From Rotaria socialis (lineage: Eukaryota; Rotifera; Eurotatoria; Philodinida; Philodinidae), in NCBI GenBank assembly GCA_905331475.1, contig CAJNYU010003841.1, positions 62,001 through 126,000 of the forward strand: a stretch of 64,000 bases of DNA, given 5' to 3'. Below, in pieces: positions 23,588 through 34,098 of the stretch. The position numbers were made by a program, and so were the translations under genes. How positions within the stretch are numbered: position 1 is the stretch's first letter; each line of letters opens with the position of its first letter. Below the pieces are notes generated by a model, which was not told the origin of the DNA, ran no database searches, and saw only the letters and a program-made list of their open reading frames with translations.

Positions 23588-25066
23588 ATGAAGGCAGAAA
23601 CAGTACCATGCAGCACTATACTACTTCTAATAACTCTTTATATCCTTCAAGGTGTGATTATTGGTTTCATATCAGCTATTCCATTATACTTAGATTCACG
23701 AGGTGCTAAATGGCAAGAACAAGGAACATTTAATTTCGTAGTTTATCCATTTAGTTTAAAACTTGCATGGGCACCTATCATTGACGCTGTCTATATAACA
23801 CGTTTTGGTCGAAGAAAAACATGGCTTTTACCAATACAATATTTATTAGGAATCATACTTTTCACGCTCTCATTCTTTCTAACACAATTAATTGAAGAAT
23901 TAAATATAAAATATTTAACGTGCATTTTTTTCCTTGTCTACGTTCTTCTTGCTAGTCAAGATATATGTGTTGATGGTTGGGCATTAACACTGTTAACGAA
24001 TTATAATCTTCAATGGGCATCGACATGTCAGACAGTTGGACAAACCACGGGCCGTTTTATTGGTTATACAATTTTGATGACATTTGAATCAGCAAATTTC
24101 ACGAATCGTTTTATTCGACAACCATTTTTATTAACAGAAAGATCCTATGGATTATTTACAATAGATCAATTTATACGATTGTGGGCCGTTGCTTTCATAT
24201 TAGTTTCAACTATTATAGCTTTATGTAAAAGAGAAAAACAAGAAAATAATCATTTAAATATATGTCAAACTTATTTATCAATATTTAAATTATTTAAGAA
24301 AACATGTATTCGACAATTAACTTGTCTATTGCTTGTTAGTCCAATTGGTTATGCAGCAACTTATGCAATGACGAGTTTAGTTTTAAAAAAGTAAAATAAT
24401 AGATTCAAACTTTAGTTGTTATTGCTGTTGAGCTATTTTAGATATGGCGTTTCAAAAGAAACTCTTGGTTTACTAGGCATTCCTTTAATTTTTGTAAAAA
24501 TTCTTATACCATTTTGTGTAACAAAAACTAACCGTCCATTAACTTGGTATAATCGTGCATATTTACCTCGTCTTGTGATGTGTATACTCATTGCAATCTT
24601 TATTTGTTTTACACCGTATATATTATCTCAATGGTATTTTTATCCAATACTTATTTGTCTTTTGATATTAAACGAATCTCTTGTATATTTAATGCTTGTT
24701 TCTCGCGTTGGATTCTATGCACGAATAAGTGATCCATGCATCGGCGGAACATATATTACTTTATTGAGTATGCTCGGAAATCTTGGTGCTAGTCTATCGT
24801 CATCATCTGTTTTATATGCAGCTGCATGGATTAAATCAGATAAACTAGCATATCCTATTCTGGTTGGGATTTGCTTTTTATTTGGTTGTCTATGGCTTTT
24901 TGCACAATTTAGAACAATGGTGCGATTACAAGCATTACCAATAGAGAAATGGCATCTTCTATCGGTACCAATAGTGTTGGATAAAATAAGTAGTGAGACT
25001 CCAGAACTATATTCAAAAGAGCAAGAACAACAAAATATGATTAATGCAAGTGCGATTCATGATTAA
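23588..25066 (+). CDS. SLC33A1: SLC33A1-type acetyl-CoA transporter
   Basis: Two exons, 23588-24390 and 24442-25066, give 475 aa. Family landmarks: LYILQGVIIGFISAIPLYL (TM1), FVVYPFSLKLAWAPIIDAVY, FGRRKTWLLPIQYLLG, ASQDICVDGWALTLL, STCQTVGQTTGRFIGY and, in exon 2, RISDPCIGGTYITLLSMLGN. These match AT-1/SLC33A1, which carries acetyl-CoA into the ER/Golgi lumen for protein and sialic acid acetylation; about 11-12 membrane segments are visible. It is shorter than the human protein (549 aa) because the cytosolic N-terminus is nearly absent and the last luminal loop lacks the Cys-rich insert. Some loops (Asn/Thr replacing ESADFCNKYL-type residues) are divergent, so this could be a diverged paralogue rather than the canonical copy. 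AATAAA at about 25374. Confidence 0.9.
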
Positions 25067-26023
25067 TCCAGGGAGTGACAGTTGTCTGATTGAAGTTTCT
25101 TGATGAATATCTTTGCATTCTACACGTGATTGGAACCTATTATTATTGAAATTGCAGGATAGATATAAGTATTATCAACGTAGAATTTAGATGCAATGGA
25201 TGTAACAGTCTTAGCGGACTTTGTGAATATATACTGTTAAAAATTGGATCGAAAGAATGTACTACTTAGTGCTTGGTACAATCAATTGCATCGTAAGCAA
25301 TGGATGATTGAAAAAATTGATGCGAATTTAAAAGTACTGAAAGAGCTTATATCTTTAGACTTCTTTTTTCAATAATAAAAGTTTTTATCTATGATTCAAA
25401 AGCAATAGATCAGTTGTTAGTCATGTTGTGTTCTTCAAGGCAATCGCCCTTTTGTCCAACCTAAATGCTTAAACTTACAAGTATTAAATCTAAGATAGTT
25501 TGCGAACCTGTTTGGTATGGTCAATAATAGTAGTTGACTGGAATTTTTCACACTTATCGGCAACGATTTTCGTTATTTTTCTTTATAATGGATAAATGAT
25601 CAAGTCGTCCAAGAGTGCGATGTGAGGAAAATTACGCATCACTAAATTAAAAAAATTTGTGATTTCCATAGCATATCATAGTGAGATATAAAAATAAATT
25701 TTTCATAACATTTTTTAACATTACATACTAAACGTGGAATCACTTCAAGCCTGGTTCGCTTTCCTATTGCGTCATTTAGATTATAAATATATGCATGACT
25801 GATATCAGTATGTATGTTTTGTTTCTGCATCTGATATCTTATTTAGTCAATTTTATAGTGGACTGCTAATTACCGCCATCTGTTATGGGAAGTTTGAATT
25901 GGACAACATATCTTACTTTTTATCGTAACCTAAGTCGAGTAATTTATGTTCATTCATTGTCGTTTAGTACTTTTTTTCTCATTAAAAAATTATATTTCTT
26001 ATGCAAATTATAGGCTAATAGTG
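25067..26023. other. Intergenic, nothing recognised
   Basis: AT-rich spacer between SLC33A1-like and SMPD4, containing the probable poly(A) signal of the former and the promoter of the latter. Confidence 0.45.
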
Positions 26024-29000
26024 ATGTATACGAATCATTCTCTTGTTTCAATTCTTGATATGGGCCTAATCGATGCCTGTATTCATCTGAATGCTCAACT
26101 TCCTCGAATGACCGTACAGGAACTTCATGTTGAATTACCATATGTTATTCGTCGTATATTTGGTTTTGGCCGTTTTGATTGGTCACTACGTGATATAGGT
26201 AATGATCGAAGTAATCTATTTTCACTAGTTCAAGAATTCTTTTCACCATGGAATGGTGAATTATGGAAAGCATTAACTCGTTTACAAGATCATACACCAC
26301 AATTTACATTTCAATTCAGTATAGCTGATTTACCAGCGCATTTACGTGCTAAACTTGCATCATTATGTTTACCGGATATTGTTCGCGGACGAACAACAAC
26401 CACTGGACAACATTTAACATCATTAGCACTTGATCCAATTGAATATTTTCTATTCAATCTACTTTCTTATGTTGTTTCTGATCAACAAACACCGGTAAGT
26501 ACAAAGCAAAGCTATGTATTTTATTCAATTTTATTTTTGAATAGGATCGTCCAATGCGAAGCGATTCAATATATTTAAACATTCTTGAAATGTATTTATG
26601 TCTATTTCTACCAAGTAATTAGTTTGTATTTATATCAACTTATTCTGAACTTTTTTTCTTCTTCCTAAAATAGTTGATGCCAGTGAATTTCGTTTACTCC
26701 TTACGCCAACAAGTAATTCTTCAAGTTCAAATGCTCTTTCAACTTCACATGCGCATGATCCACGCGTATTACCACCGGTGCCTGTTGAAACAACACCAAA
26801 GTAAAAAGAAATACATTTCAATGCTCATTTTTTATTTGTTTATTGATTTAGAAAAAGTCCTATTCGACAATCGTATCTATTTGGAAGTAATATAAAACAA
26901 AGAGGAGATGGACAAGAAAAACATATGAATTTAAATGCATCATCCACATCGTCATTACTTCCATCACCAACATCTGCAGTTCTATCCACAACAACAGCGG
27001 ATACGAATGAGTTGATGAAGAAAATTGATTATTTTATTAAAGTAAAACAAAAAAGCTTACTTAAAAGTTAACATTAAATATATATATATATTCGGGTTTT
27101 AGTGCTATGTAGCATTTCTCATTGATGTATTTCAACCATCGAAATCTGTTTTCGGTACAAATAGTGGTTCAATTCTTGTTCAAGTAAAATCAAAATTTTA
27201 CACTTATCAAACCAACTTGTATCATCCTAATTTCTCTTTCGTTAGGAATTTAATCTGTCCGATGTTCATTTATTGTGTATTCGTATGTTTATTAAACGTC
27301 TGCATTTATTTTGTTCTTATCAAATTGGTGTTGGCGGTAATAATGTTTTTCTTCTTAATACGGGCATGACATTACTTGAACAACGTAATCTACTGGTACC
27401 ATTGCAAACACTTAAAAGGTTCGTTGAAAATTATATTCTCGTACTAATTTTTAGATTATTCACATTTCTAACAAACATATACTATGAAGTTGAAAGCAAA
27501 AAAGGGTTTTCCTTTAAGATGAGAATGTAAATATAAGAATTGTCTAACTTGCTCAAATATGAAGAAATGATGATTAAAAGAACTGTTTTTATAAGAAGAG
27601 CAAATGCTTTCAAGAAAACTCAGGAATGTGTTTTTCGATGAATCCTACTAAAAAAAAAAGTTCGTTTTCAATGCGTAAAATCAAAGACACTTTCGTTCTT
27701 TACAAAATAATATGAAAATCAAGAATTTTAGCAATGGTAAAGTTCACTACGTGAATTTGTTTTCCATAGAAAAAAGTTCAAAATTGATATAATTTTTCTA
27801 ACTAAAATATTAGCTCAACTTGAATAAGAAATATAAACTCGTAGTCTCTAATTCGATGACAATCATTCTCACTAATTTAAATATCTATGTACTTTTCTCT
27901 TTAGAACATGCATCGAGACCTATGTCCGTCAACCTCTATATACTCTTCTTCAAGTTGGTATTGTTCGATGTCCACTCGATCAACGTTATAATACTCTTCT
28001 ATTCATTTGGTATACATACATACGGCCGTGGCGTTTTAATCCTGAAACATCATCTAATGATCATAGAATAACAAATTTACTTGATACAACAACAATTGAT
28101 CTCGATACCTCACGACAAGAACCATCGATTATCAATACAGAAACAATAAATTTCGTTGAACATAATCTCCCGTTTTATGGTCGTCTTTTTCAATGTGCTA
28201 TTGATCGTTTACAAAAAACAGATTTAACAAACGTACTGATTGCACAACATGTCAATAAACTAGCCAACGTATGTTTTTATTTTCTTTCGACTAATTAAAT
28301 ACAACAAACAAAATACTTCGTTCTAGGTATTTTCTGCTAAAAATTTCTCTTCATTACTTCTCAAAGGTAATATTATAAATTAGAATGTTTTTGATTATTT
28401 GTTTTGTTCTATTTTCTAGCTGAACAAGTAGCGATGTATTCATTATCAACATCATATTCGCCTAACAAGCAACGCACTTCTCCGCCATCATCACCTGATG
28501 GTCCACGGCCATCTTATTCTATCTTATGCGATGAAACTCGTACACTAATGTTAGCGTTTCTACGTAAAATGTCAAGTGTTCTACAACGGAATGAGCGTTG
28601 TATCGAAGAACGCGATCTCTTAGTACAACGAGAAAAACAAAAAGCTCTACAAGCAGCAGAAAATATGTCAACAAATGCTTCTGATGTATTCAAGAGATTT
28701 TTTGTTAAATTTCTCTATATACAACCGCAAAAATCAACAACAGAAAATATTCAATTAAAACCACTCCTCTCCCCCGACATTATTCAACAATTAACAAATA
28801 CAAAAACCAAATTCAGTGAACTTTTTCAAGTAAATTAAACAACGTTAAGATTAATTCATTCATAGGAATTTTTCTCTTAGATCGATGCGAATACATTTGA
28901 TACAATAATCAGCGATGATGAACCATCCTTAGCACATTCACTGGATGCATCGTTTCAAGCAAATAAAGTAAAATAAATCCATGAGAGGAATTCTTTTTGG

Positions 29001-29668
29001 TTCATTTCTTTTAAATTTTTTTTAGTCTTTATCGACATCTCACACAGGATCACCACTAAATTCTTCTTATATTCCTTATGATTTTGATAATCCGATTTTA
29101 TCTCAGCCAAATCCATTTGAAATTCCACCATTACTTTGGTTTAATCAACAACTTTCAGAAAATATTAATATTCGAGTAGGCACATTTTTCTTCTGGAGAA
29201 CATAATGTAAATGAAACGTTTATGCATATCGGTTAAAATTTCATCTCTCAACTAGAATGAAAAACAAATATGTAGAACTTTTCTGTGATTTGCAATCGCA
29301 ATCACTTCATGTTCTACCTTCGAATTCTTTACGATTTCACTAAAATCTAGTTGTTTTTGTTTATTTAGTATGCTGACCAAATCAATTCGTTATATAATCG
29401 TCAAGATTTGTTTGGTTTATTCTGTCGTCAATTATTATATGGCCCAAAGGATCCACGATTTCAATCAATACGTACACCTCAAATAAATTTTCGCCATTTT
29501 ACTGATATACGTACTTTACTTCTACTGACACTGATCTATTACGTTGTACGATTCATTATTGGTGGAACTAATTTACCGTTGAATCTTTTATTATTAACAC
29601 TCATTATTTTTCTATGGAATATCTTGCGAACTATACAAACGTATAGACACTCGTTAAGTTCATTGTGA
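26024..29668 (+). CDS. SMPD4: SMPD4, neutral sphingomyelinase 3 family
   Basis: Twelve exons in one frame give 820 aa (human about 830-866): 26024-26494, 26545-26614, 26674-26800, 26852-27041, 27103-27183, 27246-27418, 27905-28268, 28327-28366, 28420-28829, 28881-28967, 29026-29175, 29369-29668. Matches to SMPD4 are spread along the chain: TVQELHVELPYVIRRIFG, LTSLALDPIEYFLFNLL, DSIYLNILEMYLCLFLP, WYTYIRPWRFNPE, VEHNLPFYGRLFQCAIDRL, DLFGLFCRQLL and a C-terminal hydrophobic anchor (LLLLTLIYYVVRFIIGGT...). SMPD4 is an ER/nuclear-envelope tail-anchored protein with reported neutral sphingomyelinase activity but no classic catalytic fold. The start is the first Met after a TTATAG acceptor; an upstream in-frame Met at 25946 is less likely. 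The 486-bp sixth intron is the only long one. AATAAA at 29803-29808. Confidence 0.9.
27419..27904. other. Long SMPD4 intron 6 (486 bp)
   Basis: AT-rich; I see no terminal repeats and no gene in it. Confidence 0.45.
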
Positions 29669-30613
29669 TCATAAATTATGAAAAAAAGGAAAATTTAATG
29701 ATTGTGTTATATGTTTATGTTTATGTTTAGGATAATGTATAGACAAGATTGTTCTTTTTTTGTTTTTTTTTGTGCGAATACTAACAACTTCAGATGAAAA
29801 TGAATAAAATATATAGAAAAACATACATTAAGAATATGGATTTTCTACAGATACTATTACTGAAACAAGCTTTGTATGCTGAGCATATTTATTGCTCTTG
29901 TTTAACTGTGCATTCAATCAAAACTATTATTTATTATCGCTAGTTGCATTAATAATTATAGTCAAAAGGATTGTAATAAATTTAAATAATACTAAAAGTA
30001 TTGATATCAACGTATAAAATATTATGTTTACTTATAAATAAACATTCCTGTTACATTCTACGAAAATATGACACTGTCAATGCTTTTAATCAATGTGAGA
30101 TTCTGCTGTCTACTGATATACCTACGAATTTGTTATTGATCAATATTTATGCTCATCTGAATCTTTGTACATTATATGCATCGTTCCGTCAAAATTTCCA
30201 AATAGTAAAATTAGCATCAGGATTTCATGTGCACACTTTACCTTGCGTGGAACACTAAAATTAACAGATTATTCATTCGACAAAGGAACAGCTGTAATAT
30301 ACTGGATTCAAGTAGCATTTAAAAAAGAAAGATAGTGCTTTATAGTATTGCGACTGTTGTTCTAATCAGTGTCCGATAGGAATGCATTGATAAATTAGAA
30401 AGACATACAACTTCTTCTGTAAATAATTTTTCTTTTGTTTAAAGAAAAGAACCCACATGTTCAGAAATACACCTTCAATAAATGAAAGACCAAGAAATCT
30501 TATCTGAGAGACTGAAGGAGAAAAAGAATTTTGTCGTTCTTTGTTGCTTTTATCTTTCATTATAAATATACCTGTTATATATGTGAAGTAAATTATAAAC
30601 AGGTGAAACAATC
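29669..30613. other. Intergenic; promoter of the DUF5054 gene
   Basis: Contains the SMPD4 poly(A) signal and, 50-60 bases before the next start codon, a TATAAATA motif (about 30561) that may be a core promoter. A plus-strand frame at 30001-30258 is not supported. Confidence 0.45.
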
Positions 30614-32785
30614 ATGTTTCGTTTACTTGTCTGTTTATTTTTATTTTTAGTTCAAAATGAACTATCGAACGCAAAATCAAGCCCTACATATCCATGGATA
30701 AAAAAAGTTCATATTGTTTCCATGACACATTTAGATGTTGGCTTTACAAATTTTGCAGCTAATGTTTGTTCTCTTTATTTCAATCATCATCTACCTAATG
30801 CTGCACTTCTGGCGAAAGAACTTCGTCTATATGGCGGTCAAGCACGGTTTGTTTTTACTACACATCCATGGATACTCTTGGAATTTTTTGATAACATTGC
30901 ACAATGTACAAACGAACGACCAAATCGGACAACCATTGAATTAGTTACAAACGCTATCAAACAAGGTGATATAACATGGCATGCGCATGCATTTTCAATG
31001 TTCATTCCAATGATGGATAAAAATTTATTTAATATGTCATTAAGTGTATCGTCAATATTAGATCAGCGTTTTAATCAAAGTAGAAAAACGAGCGCATCAC
31101 ATAAAGATGATATGGGTCATCCAATAAGTAGCGTACCTATATTTGCTCAAAATGGAATAAAATCAGCCCATATCGGTGTTAATCTTAACTGTCATGGAGC
31201 TGATTTACCACCTGCATTCATGTGGAGACATGAAAAAACTGAAACAGAACTTTTAGTTATGATGTACAACAAACCAACGGCTGTTACTCCATGCTCTGCT
31301 GAATATTGTGTCTACGGTGGTGATGTTGTTCTACCTGGATTCGATGAAGCCATGGTCTACCATTTTACATTAGATAATACTGGACCACCTTCAAATATCA
31401 CAGATGTCTTACAAATGTGGTCTCAAATTCAATCTTATTATCCCAATGGTAATTTAATAGCAAGTAGTTTGGAAACATTTAGTCAATCTTTATTGCAATC
31501 ATACAAAGATCAATTACCAGTCATAACTGATGAATGGGGAACAACATGGCTATATGGAGTAGCCGCCGATCCATATAAACAAGCAGCATATCGACAAATA
31601 TCAAGATTGTTAGTTGATCAAAAATATTCTTCTTCTATATTCAATTATTCGTTTCGTTTACTTAAAAATCCTGAACATAATTGGGGTCTATGCACTGGAT
31701 GTTATTTGAAAGAAGAAAACTATGCATTTAATTATCATAATGATGAATTTTCACGTGTTAGAAATGGAAGTGATTTTAAATTATTAGAGCAAGGATGGCA
31801 AGAAGCTCGATCATATCTGTATCCGTTGAATTCAGCTGATCCGTCATTAATTAAATTGGTTAATGAGAGTTTGAAAGAATTGGAACCCTCACTTCCAGAT
31901 TTAAGTCAATTTATTCAAATTTCACTGCCATCAAATCGAACAGCAAATTATTTTTCGTTTCAAACAAAATTATTTTCTGTTGGCTTTAATTATACATCCG
32001 GTGCTATCGTTTTTCTTCAGGATAGTTTTGGAAAAAATTTATCAAATACAAGTCATATATTAGGTGGTATTCAATATAAAACATATTCAAATGATGATTT
32101 TAATCGTTTTAATTTACAATTTAATCCGAATTGTGGACCACCATGTGGCGATTTTGCTAAACCAGGTTTAACAAACTCATCAAGTCAAACATCATATCCG
32201 TATGCGATTTCGATGTGGAGAGATATTCTTAATACAACACTTCTTGTTGAATTAACATTTCCAGATGATATTATTGAAAAATATGGTGGAAGTAAAATTT
32301 TATGGTTAAATTATACATTTCCATTAGATTCTTCACCAACAATTTTAGTTCAATTACAATGGTTTAATAAAACTGCAACTCGTCTTCCAGAATCACTTTG
32401 GATAGAATTTAATCCAATATTAACGCTTATGTCAAATAGATGTGATCAATGGGCAATAGATACACTTGGGTATGATGTCGATCCATCTAGAATCGTCAGT
32501 TATGGTTCAAGACGGTTGCATGCTATAGGGCATAATGGTGTACGCTTTTATAATCAAATAACGTCAAAATCAACGTTTACACTTTATTCTTTCGATGCTC
32601 CATTAGTTTCAATTGATTCTCCAGATTATCTGTTAAATTTTGATAATTCGATACCCAATTGTCAAGGAATAAGTAAAAACGGTCTATTTATAAATCTTCA
32701 TAATAATCTTTGGAATACAGCATTTCCAATTTATTATGAACAAGATGCAAAATTTCGATTCAAAATTGAATTTTTCACAGAATAG
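30614..32785 (+). CDS. Secreted DUF5054 (GH38-like) glycosidase-related protein
   Basis: A single intronless frame of 723 aa. A signal peptide (MFRLLVCLFLFLVQNELSNA) is followed by KKVHIVSMTHLDVGFTNFA, the hallmark start of the DUF5054 family and reminiscent of the HxHxDxG metal site of GH38 alpha-mannosidases. Further blocks: TTHPWILLEFF, GDITWHAHAFSMFIPMMD, HKDDMGHPISSVPIFAQNG (possible second metal site), DEWGTTWLYGVAADPYKQA, NYAFNYHNDEFSRVR and NSIPNCQGISKNGLFINLHN near the end; many N-glycosylation sequons. The family is known mainly from bacteria, fungi and other microbes; enzymatic activity is not established, so a sugar-cleaving role is inference. Lack of introns beside intron-rich neighbours supports horizontal acquisition. 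AATAAA at 32841-32846. Confidence 0.8.
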   Translation: MFRLLVCLFLFLVQNELSNAKSSPTYPWIKKVHIVSMTHLDVGFTNFAANVCSLYFNHHLPNAALLAKELRLYGGQARFVFTTHPWILLEFFDNIAQCTNERPNRTTIELVTNAIKQGDITWHAHAFSMFIPMMDKNLFNMSLSVSSILDQRFNQSRKTSASHKDDMGHPISSVPIFAQNGIKSAHIGVNLNCHGADLPPAFMWRHEKTETELLVMMYNKPTAVTPCSAEYCVYGGDVVLPGFDEAMVYHFTLDNTGPPSNITDVLQMWSQIQSYYPNGNLIASSLETFSQSLLQSYKDQLPVITDEWGTTWLYGVAADPYKQAAYRQISRLLVDQKYSSSIFNYSFRLLKNPEHNWGLCTGCYLKEENYAFNYHNDEFSRVRNGSDFKLLEQGWQEARSYLYPLNSADPSLIKLVNESLKELEPSLPDLSQFIQISLPSNRTANYFSFQTKLFSVGFNYTSGAIVFLQDSFGKNLSNTSHILGGIQYKTYSNDDFNRFNLQFNPNCGPPCGDFAKPGLTNSSSQTSYPYAISMWRDILNTTLLVELTFPDDIIEKYGGSKILWLNYTFPLDSSPTILVQLQWFNKTATRLPESLWIEFNPILTLMSNRCDQWAIDTLGYDVDPSRIVSYGSRRLHAIGHNGVRFYNQITSKSTFTLYSFDAPLVSIDSPDYLLNFDNSIPNCQGISKNGLFINLHNNLWNTAFPIYYEQDAKFRFKIEFFTE

Positions 32786-32930
32786 CTGCAAATTATGAAT
32801 AGACAATGAATTCTTGTAAAACGTTTTCATTCGTTTTAGTAATAAATTTCTTTTTGTTGAAGAATTTTTTACTTAAAATTTACAAATTAAATAAACTGAA
32901 ATAAAATTTAATATTTGATCAATATATTGA

Positions 32931-33003
32931 GTGTGGGTGTTTTTGCGTGCTTGACAGCGTGAATTTGGATGTGTACACAAAAGACCAAACGCGTACCCAC
33001 ACC
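32931..33003. repeat. GT-rich inverted motif
   Basis: GTGTGGGTGTTTTTGCGTGC on the left faces GCGTACCCACACC on the right, so the two arms could pair. The core TGTGGG resembles the telomere-type repeat reported for bdelloids, but only one unit is present in each arm. Confidence 0.4.
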
Positions 33004-33188
33004 TGCGGCAGGATCGATACACAGTTGTATGAACCATTATTAACGGATGCTAAATTATTATGATATCAAGTTGCTGTTGTATAACGAGTACACCGAACAT
33101 CAACAGTCTTCCAATGAAATAGAAATCCATATTTTTTTGAAAGTTTATTTATTATTTTACAATGCACTAATAGATAGAACATAGAATA

Positions 33189-33532
33189 CTAGAGAATATC
33201 AATACGAATGTCAGGTCGACTAAATATATCCATATTGATTGGCTGTTGCGTATGACTCTGTGTATTCTTGTTTGTGATCAACTTGAAAATTTGAAGAGCA
33301 GGCATGTAATCTCGAGCAATAAATATTTGAATCCAATTCAGCATTTGATTATTCACATCTTCGCTGGTATTGTTATGCAACGTTAAATGTCGCAATTGAA
33401 CCATTGGATTTTTGGCGTAGCCATTCTGAGTATCGACCGTGAAATAGGCTGATGAATTTTTGAAATGCATATCAATTTTGAGTTGACGAGAGATACCTTC
33501 TTAGACAGTACAAGATATCAAGAAGCACATGA
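33189..33532 (-). pseudogene. Degraded gene fragment, family not recognised
   Basis: The open part (33189-33470) encodes a hydrophilic segment with LRHLTLHNN and FIARDYMPALQIFKLI, the kind of leucine-spaced pattern seen in LRR or F-box-type proteins. Upstream, a second frame (VDELHVLLDILYCLRRYL) reads into the same region but is out of phase, with no usable splice site between. That looks like a frameshifted remnant. No start, signal or splice support was found. Confidence 0.35.
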
Positions 33533-33547
33533 AGTTCGTCGACAGCT

Positions 33548-33620
33548 AGGGTGTGGGTGTGTGCGAGTACAGTGAAGACCCAGACTGATAATTACAATCA
33601 CACTCACACCCATACCCATA
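33548..33620. repeat. Second GT-rich inverted motif
   Basis: GGTGTGGGTGTGTGCGAGTA at the left faces CACTCACACCCATACCC at the right. It repeats the layout of the motif at 32931-33003, about 545 bp away, and the gene fragment lies between them. Confidence 0.4.
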
Positions 33621-34098
33621 TTCACCGTGCATTTATTTTCTATTTCTTATACCGATTCAGTTTTCTTTATTTCAACTAGCCTCGACGGCGCTTAATACGA
33701 TAGCATATGATATCGTTATTTTCTCACTTTGAATGTTGAATTCTATTTAATGAATATATAGTCCGTTAAGACGATAGAATTTTCAGTCGTTTTTGTTATC
33801 TTATGTAAATGTATTCTTATCTAATGAAAAGATACGGTATTTTGGCAGCGGCTGCCGATAGAAATACCTTCACAAATGAATAAATTGAATAATACTGTAT
33901 CGAATTAGATAAACTTCAATGAGGAATTTAACTTTCTTCAACCGTTTCATTTCAATAAAATCAGAGGGTAGTTTATTTGAAATGAGCAGTTCAATAGTAA
34001 ACATAAACTTGTTTTCACTTATCGTACTAATGATTCTATTTGATGAAAATTAAGCAAAAAACAAATTACACATTCATCACAAAAAAAGCTAGGTAAGT

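Larger units (their letters stand above)
32786..34098. other. Intergenic between the two CAZyme-type genes, with gene debris and GT-rich hairpins
   Basis: Holds the minus-strand fragment at 33189-33470 and two GT-rich inverted motifs (32931-33003 and 33548-33620). The neighbouring genes converge here. Confidence 0.5.
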
